Below are positions 8,814-19,078 of a stretch of DNA of 64,000 bases, piece after piece. The stretch is taken from positions 32,499 to 96,498 of the forward strand of contig JAQSXJ010000002.1 of assembly GCA_029256725.1 (NCBI GenBank), given 5' to 3'. This DNA comes from Anaerocolumna sp. (GTDB lineage: Bacteria > Bacillota > Clostridia > Lachnospirales > Lachnospiraceae). The translations under genes and the position numbers were made by a program. The notes beneath the pieces are model-generated. The model did not search any database. It worked only from the letters and a program-made list of their open reading frames with translations, and was not told where the DNA came from. The stretch's first letter is position 1, and each line of letters begins with the position of its first letter.

Positions 8814-9758
8814 TTAATACTCTTCCTCATCGGGTCTTTGTTTCTTCATCAAGTTGTTGGTTACCTTATTATAGAGCTCTTGAGCCGCATTATAGCCCAT
8901 CTTCTTCTGCCTGTAGTTAACTGCGGCAGACTCTACGATAATGGCAAGATTTCTGCCCGGTCTTATGGGTATGGAATGGCATACTACTTTGTTCCCTAAA
9001 AATTCTGTATACTGCTCTTCCAGTCCTAAACGGTCATATTCTTTGTCTCTGTTCCATTCCTCCAACTTGATTACAAGGTCAATTGACTGTGTGTCCTTTA
9101 CACTTTCCACACCAAAGAGAGTTTTAACATTTATAATACCGATACCGCGAAGCTCAATAAAATGTCTTGTGATATCAGGTGCTGTTCCAATTAATGTATC
9201 ATCACTGACTTTTTTAATCTCTACAACATCGTCGGTTACAAGGCGATGTCCTCTTTTGATCAATTCCAGGGCCGCTTCACTTTTACCGATACCGCTCTCG
9301 CCGGTAATCAGAATTCCTTCACCATATACGTCTACCAATACACCATGGATGGATATACGGGGAGCAAGTTCTACGTTAAGCCAACGAATTACCTCTGCCA
9401 TAAAAGATGAGGTTGTCTTTGTACTCCTTAAGATGGGAACACCTTTCTCGTAAGCAAGCTTTATAATAACATCTTTTACTTCTATATTTCTGCAAAATAC
9501 AATACAGGGTACTTTATAATCCATAAGCTTTGAGAGTATTACTGCTTCATCTTCGGTAATCTTCTGCAAATATGCATTTTCTACATGTCCGATTACCTGT
9601 ACCCGCTCTGAATCAAAATAATCAAAAAATCCTGCCAACTGTAAGGCCGGTCTGTTAACATCCGGTTGTGACAGCTTGATATGTCTGATATCTAAATCCG
9701 GGGTGAGATTTTCAAGGTTCATCTTTTCAATCAGTTTTGATAATTGTACCGTATACAT
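8814..9758 (-). CDS. hprK: HPr kinase/phosphorylase
   Basis: This bifunctional enzyme phosphorylates and dephosphorylates Ser46 of HPr and Crh, setting carbon catabolite repression. The Walker A motif is GESGIGKSE (about residues 153-161). The family signature is seen around ELRGIGIINV, and the C-terminal region contains PIRPGRNLAIIVE. I place the start at 9758 (MYTVQLSKL), where AAAGGGAG lies 4 nt upstream; a start six codons earlier lacks a ribosome site. The length of 314 residues is normal. Its likely substrates include the Glu15 HPr-like protein at 4476-4730. The canonical His15 HPr is not in this window. Confidence 0.96.
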   Translation of the reverse strand: MYTVQLSKLIEKMNLENLTPDLDIRHIKLSQPDVNRPALQLAGFFDYFDSERVQVIGHVENAYLQKITEDEAVILSKLMDYKVPCIVFCRNIEVKDVIIKLAYEKGVPILRSTKTTSSFMAEVIRWLNVELAPRISIHGVLVDVYGEGILITGESGIGKSEAALELIKRGHRLVTDDVVEIKKVSDDTLIGTAPDITRHFIELRGIGIINVKTLFGVESVKDTQSIDLVIKLEEWNRDKEYDRLGLEEQYTEFLGNKVVCHSIPIRPGRNLAIIVESAAVNYRQKKMGYNAAQELYNKVTNNLMKKQRPDEEEY

Positions 9759-9790
9759 GGCTCTCCCTTTCTGCAATCGCCCTTCTGCAA

Positions 9791-9950
9791 GAGTGTGTTT
9801 GAAAAATGCTTGTGCCTGGCTGGGCGTTCCACCTGGGGGGGAGACACGGCGCGATTTTGGGGGTGTAGTGGTGCTGCATTTCCAAAATCGCAGGTAGTAT
9901 ACTCCAAAGTGGGACGGTCAGAACAGCACAATAATTTTTCAAACACGCTC
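9791..9950. repeat. hairpin element A (related to element B at 12050)
   Basis: This 160-bp intergenic element is GC-rich compared with its surroundings. Its ends are near-perfect inverted repeats: GAGTGTGTTTGAAAAAT (9791-9807) and ATTTTTCAAACACGCTC (9934-9950). Further internal pairing leads to a central stem GCGATTTTGG/CCAAAATCGC (9851-9860 with 9882-9891) around a 21-nt loop. Sequence and layout match element B on the far side of uvrC, including the loop core TAGTGRTGCWGC. It could be a structured RNA domain or a small non-autonomous mobile element. It holds short open frames on both strands, none with a ribosome site. Confidence 0.7.
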
Positions 9951-10013
9951 TGGGGCTGTTTATCCCTGTTATTTTATCACAGCCACAGCTATCATGCAAA
10001 CATAAACGTATAG

Positions 10014-11903
10014 TTAGTCTGCAGGAGCTGTTTTCGTGTCATTTCCATGAAAGAAATCATATACCTGTTTTGCTGCTCTTGCGTTCATTGTCTCAAGGGC
10101 TGCCAGTTCCTCTACCGACGCTGCCTTTACAGCATCTAAGGACTGATAATGCTTCATAAGTGCTCTTCTCCTGGTTGCACCGATGCCGTCGATATCATCA
10201 AGTATTGAGTGCACCTGCTTCTTTCCACGTAAGCTTCTGTGATATTCTATGGCAAAACGGTGGGTTTCATCCTGAATTCTTGTTACAAGTTTAAAGGTTT
10301 CGGAAGAGGCAGAGAGGGGGAGTTCTGCATCTTTGTATAAAAGCCCTCTGGTACGGTGATTATCGTCTTTTACCATACCGCATACCGGAATATTAAGCTT
10401 TAATTCTTCCAGTACCTTTAAGGCGATATGTACCTGTCCCTTACCACCATCCATCAGTATGAGATCCGGATAGCGGTTAAAGCTTCCGTATTCTGCATCC
10501 AGCATCTTTTCCTTTAACTCTTCATTCTCTCTGATTCCATGGGTAAATCTTCTGGTTAAGACCTCATACATGGAAGCATAATCATCAGGTCCCTGAACAG
10601 ATTTAATTTTGAATTTACGGTAGTCATTCCGCTTGGGTTTGCCATTTTCATATACTACCATGGAACCTACTGATTCAAAGCCGCTGATATTAGAAATATC
10701 AAAGGCCTCAATACGTTTAAGTCCCGGTATATGAAGCATTTCTCCCAGTACCGATAATGCTCCTGTGGTTTTCGCTTCTTCTCTCTTTATCTTTTCAGAA
10801 TCTTGTTGAAGTACAAGTGAGGCATTCTTTCTTGCCAGTTCAACGAGTCTTTCTTTCTCACCTTTTACCGGCAGCTTGATGTGAACCTTCTGTCCTCTTT
10901 TGACAGTCAGCCATTCTTCTATGATTTCCTGCTCATCTACATTGTCACTGACATACAGCTCTCTTGGTATATAAGGCGTACCTGCATAGAACTGCTTGAT
11001 AAAACTCGACATCAGACTACTCTTCGTTTCATTCGTTACATTGGTAAGATAATGATGCTCTCTGCCAATAAGCTTTCCAGCCCTTATAAAAAATACCTGT
11101 ACCACCGCTTCATCTCCGGCAGTAGCAAGAGCTACCACATCTCTGTCCTCCTGTTCCTGTCCGGTAATCTTCTGTTTCTCTGAAATCTGCTTCACACTGC
11201 CTAACAGGTCTCTATAGCCGGCCGCTTCTTCAAACTCCATCTTCTCGGAAGCTTCCAGCATCTTGCCTTCCAGCTGCTTTAATACAGGAGCAAAGTTACC
11301 GTTTAGAAACTCTAATGCCTGGTTAACCGAAAGCCGGTAATCCTCCTTTGAAATATATCCCTGGCAGGGTGCCTTACATTGTTTTATATGATAATAGAGA
11401 CAGGGCCTGTCTTTTCCAATATCCCTTGGCAGATTACGGTTACAGGTTCTTGTCAGATAAAGCTTCTGAATTAGTTCAATGGTATCCTTAACAGCCTTAG
11501 CGCTGGTATAAGGGCCAAAATACTTAGCCTTATCCTTCCCTCTTTCTCTGGCGAACAGGACCCTTGGAAAATCCTCCTGGATGGTTACTTTAATATAAGG
11601 ATAACTTTTGTCATCCTTTAACATTGTATTGTATTTTGGTCTGTGCTCTTTGATCAGATTACATTCCAGTACCAGTGCTTCCAGTTCCGAATCCGTTATT
11701 ATATACTCAAAATACTGAATTCTTGTAACCATCTGCTGAATCTTTGAAGTAAGGTTCCTGCTGCTTTGAAAATACTGTCTTACTCTGTTCTTTAAGCTGA
11801 TAGCTTTCCCGATGTATATAATCGTATCATGTTTATCGTGCATGATATACACACCAGGTTTGGCGGGCAGTTTTTTTAATTCATCTTCTATATTAAAATA
11901 CAT
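10014..11903 (-). CDS. uvrC: UvrABC excinuclease subunit C
   Basis: The nuclease makes both incisions around bulky lesions in nucleotide excision repair with UvrA and UvrB. The 629-residue protein has the N-terminal GIY-YIG domain ([18 protein letters not shown], about residues 17-34). A UVR motif follows near residues 200-235, then the RNase H-like second nuclease half, and a C-terminal helix-hairpin-helix pair ([18 protein letters not shown]). The length is typical. AGGAGCAGGGGGAGT precedes the ATG. The gene is flanked by the two related hairpin elements. Confidence 0.97.
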   Translation of the reverse strand: MYFNIEDELKKLPAKPGVYIMHDKHDTIIYIGKAISLKNRVRQYFQSSRNLTSKIQQMVTRIQYFEYIITDSELEALVLECNLIKEHRPKYNTMLKDDKSYPYIKVTIQEDFPRVLFARERGKDKAKYFGPYTSAKAVKDTIELIQKLYLTRTCNRNLPRDIGKDRPCLYYHIKQCKAPCQGYISKEDYRLSVNQALEFLNGNFAPVLKQLEGKMLEASEKMEFEEAAGYRDLLGSVKQISEKQKITGQEQEDRDVVALATAGDEAVVQVFFIRAGKLIGREHHYLTNVTNETKSSLMSSFIKQFYAGTPYIPRELYVSDNVDEQEIIEEWLTVKRGQKVHIKLPVKGEKERLVELARKNASLVLQQDSEKIKREEAKTTGALSVLGEMLHIPGLKRIEAFDISNISGFESVGSMVVYENGKPKRNDYRKFKIKSVQGPDDYASMYEVLTRRFTHGIRENEELKEKMLDAEYGSFNRYPDLILMDGGKGQVHIALKVLEELKLNIPVCGMVKDDNHRTRGLLYKDAELPLSASSETFKLVTRIQDETHRFAIEYHRSLRGKKQVHSILDDIDGIGATRRRALMKHYQSLDAVKAASVEELAALETMNARAAKQVYDFFHGNDTKTAPAD

Positions 11904-11944
11904 ACTCCCCCTGCTCCTTTCTGCCTTTTATCTAAAAGCAAAAT

Positions 11945-12025
11945 AATTCGGTGTATGGCTGCATCCAAACACTATGCTTACTGTTAAGCATACCTGCGGT
12001 AAGACATAGCACCATACACCGAATT
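11945..12025. promoter_or_regulatory. 81-nt palindromic leader structure upstream of uvrC
   Basis: Perfect 14-bp arms, AATTCGGTGTATGG (11945-11958) and CCATACACCGAATT (12012-12025), enclose a second stem, CTATGCTTAC with GTAAG-A-CATAG. It lies between element B and uvrC. On the minus strand it ends in ATTATTTTG, so it might terminate ftsH transcripts or form part of the uvrC leader. Confidence 0.6.
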
Positions 12026-12049
12026 CTAACTTTACTTTTCAGCATGTGT

Positions 12050-12193
12050 CTGTAACTTTTTTATGCCGCGTCGGCCGTTCCAATTATTCGGATACCAAGT
12101 TCCAATTTTGGGCACATAGTGATGCAGCGTTACCAAAATTGTAATCCAGTATTCAAAAAAGCTGAGTGGTCAGCACGGTATAATAAGTTTCAG
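12050..12193. repeat. hairpin element B (related to element A at 9791)
   Basis: This 144-bp element lies just after the ftsH stop. The outer arms CTGTAACTTTTTTAT and ATAATAAGTTTCAG pair imperfectly. The central stem CAATTTTGG/CCAAAATTG (12103-12111 with 12133-12141) surrounds a 21-nt loop with the core TAGTGATGCAGC. Compared with element A, one stem pair changes from G-C to A-T on both sides at once. The outer arms differ in sequence but still pair. Confidence 0.68.
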
Positions 12194-12216
12194 TTCCGCT
12201 GCAAGTTTATATATTA

Positions 12217-14346
12217 TTAATCGGTTGTTTCTTTATTAATATCAATATCAATTACATGACTGCTGAAAGGATCCTTGGTATTATCCTTTGCTTCTGTATC
12301 ATTCTGGTCTCTATTGTCAGCCTGATCATCGTTGCTGACTTTGTCACCACTGTCAGCTCTATTTGTTATAACCGCATCAATAAGGTTATTACCTACGGAT
12401 TCTCCTGTCACTTCAGCAATTTTATCTTTATTCTCTTTCTTTCCAAGAGGAGGCAGACCTTGTTCTTCTCTCGCTTTGTTTAAGATCTCCATAAATTCTT
12501 TACCCGTTATGGTTTCTTTTTCAATTAGGAATTCTGTAATTCTATCGAGTATGATCCGATTTCCTGCTAACAGCTCCTGAGCTTTTGTGTAGCAGCTCTT
12601 TAGAATTGCCATTACTTCATGGTCAATTTCTGCTGCTGTGGCATCACCGCAATTAAGCACTGCTCTGCCATCAAGATAACGGTTTTCAATGGATTCAAGT
12701 CCCATAAGACCGAACTTCTCACTCATACCGTACTGGGTTACCATTGCTCTTGCAAGCTGGGTGGCTTTCTCAATATCATTAGAAGCTCCGGTGGTAATTG
12801 AGTTAAATACCAGTTCCTCAGCCGCGCGGCCGCCGTAAAGAGTTACAATTCTTGCAATGAGCTCTTCTTTGCTCATTAAGTATTTCTCTTCCTCCGGTAC
12901 CTGCATTACATAACCTAAGGAACCCATGGTTCTCGGAACTATGGTAATCTTCTGAACCGGTTCGGCATTCTTTTCAAGGGCTGTTACAAGTGCGTGGCCA
13001 ACCTCATGGTAGGCAACGATCTTCTTCTCTTCCTTACTGAGTATTCTGTCTTTTTTCTCTTTACCGGCAATGACCACTTCTACCGATTCAAATAAATCCT
13101 CTTGAGTTACTACATTTCTTCCCTGCTTTACAGCAAGGATAGCTGCTTCATTTATCATATTGGCAAGATCAGAACCAACTGCTCCTGAAGTTGCCAGCGC
13201 AATAGCTTCCAAATCTACGGAATCATGCATCAATACGTCTTTTGCATGAACCTTTAAGATATCAACTCTGCCTTTTAAATCAGGTTTATCTACAATAACT
13301 CTTCTGTCGAAACGTCCTGGACGAAGGAGTGCTTTATCTAGTACTTCCGGACGGTTAGTAGCTGCCAGAATAACCAGACCCTTTGAGGAATCAAAACCAT
13401 CCATTTCTGATAAGAGCTGGTTCAAGGTCTGTTCTCTTTCATCATTTCCGCCGCCGTAGTGATTATCCCTGCTCTTACCGATGGCATCTACCTCATCAAT
13501 AAAGATAATACAAGGTGCCATCTGCTGAGCCTGCTTAAATAAATCTCTAACCCTGGAAGCACCAACACCAACAAACATTTCAACGAAATCAGAACCTGAC
13601 AAGGAGAAGAAAGGTACTTTGGCTTCACCTGCCACTGCCTTGGCAAGAAGAGTCTTACCGGTTCCGGGAGGTCCTACTAATAGGGCACCTTTAGGAAGTT
13701 TGGCACCTATACGGGTATATTTCCCGGGATTATGAAGGAAATCTACCAGCTCTTTTAAGGATTCCTTTGCTTCTTCCTGACCTGCGACATCCTTAAAGTT
13801 TACACCGGTTTCTTTTTCTACATATACTTTTGCATTGCTCTTACCAACTCCGCCCATCATGCCGCCGCTGCTCTTTGAAATCATACGGAATAAGAAATAC
13901 ATTACTACATATATAAGTACGAAAGGCAGCACCCAGGCTAAGATTATATCTATGAAGGAACTTCTGGTATCAGAATTATCCCGCTTAAAATTATCTATTT
14001 TCTTGTCCAGAACGGCCTTTTCCAGCCTGCTTACCAATTGTTCGTCGTTTATTGCTCCGGTATAATATGTTATTGCATAAACATCACTTGGTTGTTCCTT
14101 GGGTTCAAACAAGATCTTGTCAGATTGTATCAATACTTCTTTTAGCTTACCTTCATCTAACATACTTAAAAACTTGTTATAGGTTACTTCTACACGAGTA
14201 CCTTCCTGCAGCTGTTTCACTACAATGGAGAAAAAAATCAACACAATAACAGCTGCAATCAGTATATACAGCAAAGATTTCTTGTTGTTGCTATTATCAT
14301 TATTCCCATTACCGGGTTTGTTATTATTCCTGTTCTTATTGTCCAT
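12217..14346 (-). CDS. ftsH: ATP-dependent zinc metalloprotease FtsH
   Basis: This membrane-anchored AAA+ protease degrades membrane and short-lived cytoplasmic proteins. The 709-residue protein has two membrane segments (near residues 25-45 and 115-140). The AAA domain shows [18 protein letters not shown] and the arginine finger region RPGRFDR; the zinc site is HEVGH. The C-terminal tail is long, acidic and Asp/Asn-rich. I chose the ATG at 14346, with GGAGG 6 nt upstream; a TTG two codons earlier abuts the ribosome site. In many Firmicutes ftsH follows tilS-hpt, but here no gene lies upstream for 1 kb. Confidence 0.96.
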   Translation of the reverse strand: MDNKNRNNNKPGNGNNDNSNNKKSLLYILIAAVIVLIFFSIVVKQLQEGTRVEVTYNKFLSMLDEGKLKEVLIQSDKILFEPKEQPSDVYAITYYTGAINDEQLVSRLEKAVLDKKIDNFKRDNSDTRSSFIDIILAWVLPFVLIYVVMYFLFRMISKSSGGMMGGVGKSNAKVYVEKETGVNFKDVAGQEEAKESLKELVDFLHNPGKYTRIGAKLPKGALLVGPPGTGKTLLAKAVAGEAKVPFFSLSGSDFVEMFVGVGASRVRDLFKQAQQMAPCIIFIDEVDAIGKSRDNHYGGGNDEREQTLNQLLSEMDGFDSSKGLVILAATNRPEVLDKALLRPGRFDRRVIVDKPDLKGRVDILKVHAKDVLMHDSVDLEAIALATSGAVGSDLANMINEAAILAVKQGRNVVTQEDLFESVEVVIAGKEKKDRILSKEEKKIVAYHEVGHALVTALEKNAEPVQKITIVPRTMGSLGYVMQVPEEEKYLMSKEELIARIVTLYGGRAAEELVFNSITTGASNDIEKATQLARAMVTQYGMSEKFGLMGLESIENRYLDGRAVLNCGDATAAEIDHEVMAILKSCYTKAQELLAGNRIILDRITEFLIEKETITGKEFMEILNKAREEQGLPPLGKKENKDKIAEVTGESVGNNLIDAVITNRADSGDKVSNDDQADNRDQNDTEAKDNTKDPFSSHVIDIDINKETTD

Positions 14347-15264
14347 ACTCAACCTCCTTCGTATGCTTTTATTTCGACCACCTATTCATATGGTCTTTTA
14401 TGACAGGTCAGCTCATTTCCTATCATTAATTTACCGGTCGGCATATACGACTGGCACTATATTATTTCATTATATAGCTATATCTTCCTATTTTATTCCT
14501 TATTAGAATCACTTCTGATTATTGAGTTTTGATTAATCAGAGCTTCTTACTTGATTATACCTTATTTTTTAGGTATATCCTATCAAATTTGTGGTAATAC
14601 GGTTTCTTCAATTTATTCCTTTTGGTAATTAGTTTATAGTGATCGGATATTTTAAGTGATACAAATAATAACCCTTCGCTTACTCCTAAACTAATACTTT
14701 ATCCCTTGCAATGTAAAATAGTTTTGCATAAATTTTTGATTGGTTTTTAATAAGTTTTGATTGGTTTATATTAACTATATTGTAAACGATAATTGTAAAT
14801 ACTGCCACGGGTCTTTTATGCTGACTTTGTTATCTTTCGTCGATATTTATACTGTTTAATTATCCTTTTATAAGGAAACTATTCAATTCATATCATTCGT
14901 TCTGTGAATTAAACTTTGGCTGTAACAAAAGAGACATAGCCCCTGGAAAACAGTCAGTGTTATTATAATAACCATTTATATAACAATTCTTAACAGCTGT
15001 GCCCAAGATTTTAAAAGCATGTTAAACTTTAATTCCTACATACATGGTATATAAAGCCAATGTATATTCACCAATCTATTTCCATTTCATATGTCTTCTG
15101 AAAGATTTTCAGAAAATAAAGAACAATTATAATATAAGGAAGTGTTTAAAAAGCTACAATTCATTATAATGTGAGTTTACTTATAAATCAATACATATGT
15201 CATGAAATTTTTATTGTGGAAATTAAAAATCTATGAAGTTTTTTTACTTTTTTAAAATTTGTAC
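14347..15264. other. AT-rich intergenic region between ftsH and pyrG
   Basis: This 0.9-kb divergent spacer has no supported gene. A TATAAT on the minus strand at 14554-14559 is a plausible ftsH -10, with TTGATA at 14581-14586 spaced longer than ideal (21 bp). Nothing else could be assigned. Confidence 0.5.
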
Positions 15265-15293
15265 TGGATTTCTTGAATCAAAGATAGTATAAT
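15265..15293 (+). promoter_or_regulatory. pyrG promoter
   Basis: A TATAAT at 15288-15293 lies exactly 17 bp after a weak -35, TGGATT, at 15265-15270. Transcription would start near 15300, giving a leader of about 110 nt that contains the terminator hairpin. Confidence 0.6.
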
Positions 15294-15318
15294 AGCTGTT
15301 GATTGTTTAAAATTAGGA

Positions 15319-15370
15319 CAATGCCTTAAAACGATGGTTATCAGGTACATCGAGTGTTTAAGGCGTTTTT
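15319..15370 (+). terminator. leader terminator (attenuator candidate) of pyrG
   Basis: The arms AATGCCTTAAAACGATG and CATCGAGTGTTTAAGGCGTT pair across a short loop and are followed by TTTTTC. Being inside the leader, this is an attenuator rather than an end-of-gene terminator. Bacillus pyrG uses a leader terminator controlled by CTP-dependent G addition at a GGGC start; no GGGC is seen at the predicted start here. Confidence 0.7.
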
Positions 15371-15409
15371 CATTATACCATATAGAAAGATCAAAGGAGG
15401 AATCATGTA

Positions 15410-17020
15410 ATGGGTGTCAAATATGTTTTTGTTACCGGTGGTGTTGTTTCAGGATTAGGCAAGGGTATAACCGCTGCTTCCTTAGGACGATTATTAAAAG
15501 AGCGGGGTTATAAGGTGACAATGCAGAAATTCGATCCTTATATTAATATCGACCCAGGAACCATGAACCCCATTCAACATGGAGAAGTATTTGTAACAGA
15601 TGACGGTGCAGAAACAGATTTGGATTTAGGACATTATGAACGCTTCATTGATGAAAGCCTTACAAAAAAATCCAATGTAACCACCGGTAAAATATATTGG
15701 TCCGTTCTTTCCAAAGAGCGCAGAGGTGACTTCGGCGGAGGAACAGTACAGGTAATTCCTCATATTACCAACGAAATCAAAAATCGCTTCTATCACGATG
15801 ACAAATGCGAAGACACCCAGATTGCCATCATTGAAGTAGGCGGTACTGTTGGTGACATTGAAAGCCAGCCTTTCCTGGAAGCTATTCGTCAGTTCCAGCA
15901 TGATGTGGGTCATGAAAATGCTCTTCTGATTCACGTTACTCTGATTCCTTATTTAAGAGCTTCCGGCGAAATGAAGACCAAACCTACACAAGCAAGTGTA
16001 AAAGAGCTTCAAGGTATGGGTATCCGCCCGGATATTATTGTATGCCGTACAGAGGTTCCTTTAGAACCTGGCATCAAAGAGAAAATAGCGCTTTTCTGTA
16101 ATGTTCCCAGCAACCATGTAATTCAAAACCTGGATGTAGAGACACTTTATGAAGCACCCCTTGCAATGGAAAGGGAGCATCTTGCAAATATTGCATGTGA
16201 ATGTCTGAAGCTTGACTGCCCTACCCCTGATCTAAGCGCTTGGGAAAGTATGGTAGAGGCTCTCAAACATCCCGAAAAAGAGGTTACAATTGCTCTGGTT
16301 GGAAAGTATACTCAGCTTCATGATGCTTACATCAGTGTTGTTGAATCCTTAAAACATGGTGCAGTTCCTCATAAAGCTTCTGTTAATATTAAATGGATTC
16401 CTTCTGAAACTTTAACGGATGAAAATGCTGCTGGAATTTTAGAAGGTGTACATGGCGTATTAGTTCCCGGCGGTTTTGGTGATAGAGGTATTGAAGGAAA
16501 GATTTCAGCAATTCGTTATGCTCGTGAAAACAATGTGCCTTTCCTTGGACTTTGTCTTGGAATGCAGCTTGCAATCGTAGAATTCTCCCGTAATGTTATT
16601 GGCTTTGCTGATGCTCACAGTGTTGAGTTAGATCCTGCTACTACTCATCCCGTTATTCACTTAATGCCTGAGCAAGATGGTATTGAAGATATCGGCGGTA
16701 CATTAAGACTTGGTTCTTATCCCTGCGTATTGGATGAAGCAAGCAAGGCTTTTGAGTTATATGGTGATAAAATTATTCACGAGCGTCACAGACATCGTTA
16801 TGAAGTAAATAACTATTACCGTGAGGACTTTATCAAAAATGGTATTAAGTTATCCGGTTTATCTCCTGACGGACGCATTGTTGAAATGATGGAATTAAAT
16901 GACCATCCTTGGTTTATTGCAACACAGGCTCATCCGGAATTTAAGTCAAGACCTAATAGACCTCATCCTTTGTTTGATGGATTTGTGGGAGCTGCTATAA
17001 AGAATCTTGAGAAGAAGTAA
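15410..17020 (+). CDS. pyrG: CTP synthase
   Basis: The enzyme converts UTP to CTP using glutamine and ATP. The 536-residue protein has the N-terminal synthase domain ([16 protein letters not shown]) and a C-terminal class I glutamine amidotransferase domain. That domain has its nucleophile in GLCLGMQ and the His/Glu pair in THPVIHLMP and AHPEFKSRP regions. AAAGGAGG precedes the start. An ATG five bases upstream reads ATG TAA and overlaps the true start, a start-stop minimal frame. A leader attenuator precedes the gene and a terminator follows. Confidence 0.98.
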   Translation: MGVKYVFVTGGVVSGLGKGITAASLGRLLKERGYKVTMQKFDPYINIDPGTMNPIQHGEVFVTDDGAETDLDLGHYERFIDESLTKKSNVTTGKIYWSVLSKERRGDFGGGTVQVIPHITNEIKNRFYHDDKCEDTQIAIIEVGGTVGDIESQPFLEAIRQFQHDVGHENALLIHVTLIPYLRASGEMKTKPTQASVKELQGMGIRPDIIVCRTEVPLEPGIKEKIALFCNVPSNHVIQNLDVETLYEAPLAMEREHLANIACECLKLDCPTPDLSAWESMVEALKHPEKEVTIALVGKYTQLHDAYISVVESLKHGAVPHKASVNIKWIPSETLTDENAAGILEGVHGVLVPGGFGDRGIEGKISAIRYARENNVPFLGLCLGMQLAIVEFSRNVIGFADAHSVELDPATTHPVIHLMPEQDGIEDIGGTLRLGSYPCVLDEASKAFELYGDKIIHERHRHRYEVNNYYREDFIKNGIKLSGLSPDGRIVEMMELNDHPWFIATQAHPEFKSRPNRPHPLFDGFVGAAIKNLEKK

Positions 17021-17175
17021 TTTACTTTATAGGTATGTGTCGTATCCTGTTGGTTCTAAATTAATATTTAAATTGGAGCTTAGAAATAGAATGTTACACA
17101 AATTTTAAGTTGTACTTGCTGCTAGACTTATAAATATGAAAGAAAGCAAGTATAACTATGTTATAAATGAAAACG

Positions 17176-17213
17176 AAGCCGCTTTAAGGTATATCCTTAT
17201 AGCGGCTTTTTTA
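17176..17213 (+). terminator. pyrG terminator, probably shared with lspA
   Basis: The stem AAGCCGCTTTAAGG...CCTTATAGCGGCTT is followed by a T-run on the plus strand. On the minus strand the other end also carries T-rich sequence (CTTCGTTTTC), so it may serve the convergent lspA too. Confidence 0.85.
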
Positions 17214-17234
17214 TTGGTACTATCTATCGTTTTA

Positions 17235-17678
17235 TTACTTTTTAAACAGAGAGTGCAATGCTACAAAAAATGAACCGATAAATATAGTTATATCTGAAAT
17301 ATTAAAAACAATCTTCTTTAAGAATTTAAAGCTGAAATAATCTACTACATATCCTCTGGTAATACGATCATATACATTGCTTAAAGCTCCACCAAGTATA
17401 AGGGAGAGTGCAAACTTAAGTAATCTGTCGCCCTTTTTGGGAAGCAGGAATAGGAAAACCAGAAGCACGATTCCAAGCAGTGTCAGAGAAATATTTTTCA
17501 CCAGTTTTGCATCCTTTTCAAGGAAATTGAGCATTGCTCCCTTGTTGTGATAACGCTCCAGAATGATGTTACCATTAAATATTTCTTCCTTTTTATGCAT
17601 TTCCTTGTTATCTTCAATGTATTTTTTGATTTTGAGTTCCAGTAAAAAAATAACCGCTGCAATGGTAATATAAATCAA
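17235..17678 (-). CDS. lspA: signal peptidase II (lipoprotein signal peptidase)
   Basis: This membrane aspartyl protease cleaves prolipoprotein signal peptides. The 147-residue protein has four hydrophobic segments. It shows the conserved NxG region (HNKGAMLNFL), GGALSNVYDRITRGYVVDYF, and FNISDITIFIG, which carry the two catalytic aspartates (in VYDR and NISD). I chose the TTG at 17678 because AGGAGG lies 8 nt upstream and the protein then starts at its first membrane helix. A longer frame from ATG at 17732 adds 18 polar residues without a ribosome site. The usual first motif (D-x-x-T-K) reads E-L-K-I-K here. Confidence 0.88.
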   Translation of the reverse strand: MIYITIAAVIFLLELKIKKYIEDNKEMHKKEEIFNGNIILERYHNKGAMLNFLEKDAKLVKNISLTLLGIVLLVFLFLLPKKGDRLLKFALSLILGGALSNVYDRITRGYVVDYFSFKFLKKIVFNISDITIFIGSFFVALHSLFKK

Positions 17679-17863
17679 CTGCTCCACCTCCTGTTGGTTG
17701 CTACTGTTTGATTTCTGCGTTTGTTTATTCATAGATACTGCGATTAAGGAAACTTTCCTATAAGTCCTTCCTATCAGCCATTACTATTTTTTGGGATTTA
17801 TATGTTCAGAATTAAGTATAGCAAAATATTCCATCCAAATCAATAGAAAGAATAATATTGTAT

Positions 17864-18020
17864 AACTCATAATAATTACAACTCATAACCATTATAGCTT
17901 ATAACAAATATAACTCATAACAATTATTACATATAGCAATTACAGCTCATAGCTATTTTTACTCATACCAATTATTTCTTATAGTAATGATAGCTCATAG
18001 TCATTTTAACTCTATAACAG
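17864..18020. repeat. degenerate AT-rich tandem repeat, about 16-bp unit
   Basis: About ten imperfect copies of a unit near ARCTCATARCAATTAT fill the gap between lspA and the glycosyltransferase at 18056. Unit lengths vary from 14 to 18 bp. No open frame or ribosome site accompanies it. Confidence 0.6.
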
Positions 18021-18055
18021 GTTAATTATATGATTTCATGTTTATTATATCTTAA

Positions 18056-19078
18056 TCATATAAACTCTTTGCGTAGTTCTTCTGCCTGTTGCCTATAAAT
18101 GATCGCTTGTTCAAGATTACCACCTTTTTCATAGCATTCGGCTAATTTCTCAACTGAGAAGTCTTTACTGTAACGGATATTTAACTCTGCCTCTGTCTCA
18201 AAAGCTGCATTCATAAACCATATAGCCGCTTCCTGATAATCTTCATTAATTAAGTAGTACTCACCCAAATCATAGCATACTTCTGCACTGGCATTACCCG
18301 ATGCCAGGTTTTTCAAGGCATGCTTTAGTATAAGCGCAGGGTCATTTTTTATACGCCCGCATCGCACTAATACACACTGAATTAATTTCAACTGCTCAGC
18401 AGTAAGTTCTTTCTTCAGCATACTAATAAAATATGATTCTGCCTTTAGAAAATCTTCATTACTTCCTGCTACAAATAGTTCTCTGGCATACATACCAAGA
18501 AGTTTGTCTGATAAAGAGATACCTTTGCCAATCAATTTGTTAAAGAAATTAAAATCCCTGGACGCATGGTTGCTTTCAGGCATATGGATGATTTCAATAT
18601 CACTGTCATAAATAACAGGTGTTATTTGTACAGTCTCATGTATGGGATCCACCCAGGAAAACTGGCGCAGTCTTTTATATAATTTCGGCCTGTACTCCTT
18701 GTCGAAATTATAGGTTGTATTAAATTCAAGCTGATTTGTATAAAACATCTGTACTATATCAATTTCAGGCAGCAGGCATTGCTTTAGTTTGTAAAATCTT
18801 TCTCTGTTAATCTCATCAATATATTCGTCAGCATCTGCAACATAGATATAGTCCATAGCTGCTTTTGAAAAGGAGAAGTTCCTGGCTGCTGCAAAGTCGT
18901 CTATCCATTCAAAATCAAAGATTCTGCAATTATACTTTTCTGCAATTACTTTCGTGTTATCAGTTGATCCAGTATCTACAAGAATAATTTCATCAACTAA
19001 ACCATCCAGACTTTTTAAGCATCCATCAAGGACTCTTTCTTCATTTTTTACGATCATACATGCACTTATGGTTATCAT
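18056..19078 (-). CDS. GT2-family glycosyltransferase with C-terminal TPR-like repeats
   Basis: The 340-residue protein begins MITISACMIVKNEERVL, a GT-A family 2 start. The nucleotide-sugar motif is VADADEY (DxD type), and the LVDTGSTDNT segment is typical. From about residue 200 the protein becomes helical, with tetratricopeptide-like pairs. It resembles the gene at 25875-26897 in layout, so the two are probably paralogues. AGGAG lies 12 nt before the ATG, longer than usual. It is separated by almost 0.9 kb from the glycan cluster on the same strand, so it may be a separate unit. Donor and acceptor are unknown. Confidence 0.85.
   Translation of the reverse strand: MITISACMIVKNEERVLDGCLKSLDGLVDEIILVDTGSTDNTKVIAEKYNCRIFDFEWIDDFAAARNFSFSKAAMDYIYVADADEYIDEINRERFYKLKQCLLPEIDIVQMFYTNQLEFNTTYNFDKEYRPKLYKRLRQFSWVDPIHETVQITPVIYDSDIEIIHMPESNHASRDFNFFNKLIGKGISLSDKLLGMYARELFVAGSNEDFLKAESYFISMLKKELTAEQLKLIQCVLVRCGRIKNDPALILKHALKNLASGNASAEVCYDLGEYYLINEDYQEAAIWFMNAAFETEAELNIRYSKDFSVEKLAECYEKGGNLEQAIIYRQQAEELRKEFI

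Noticed and set aside
9727..10013. Several overlapping open frames of 70-90 codons in element A on both strands.
   Set aside because: They arise from the palindromic, GC-richer sequence; none has a ribosome site.
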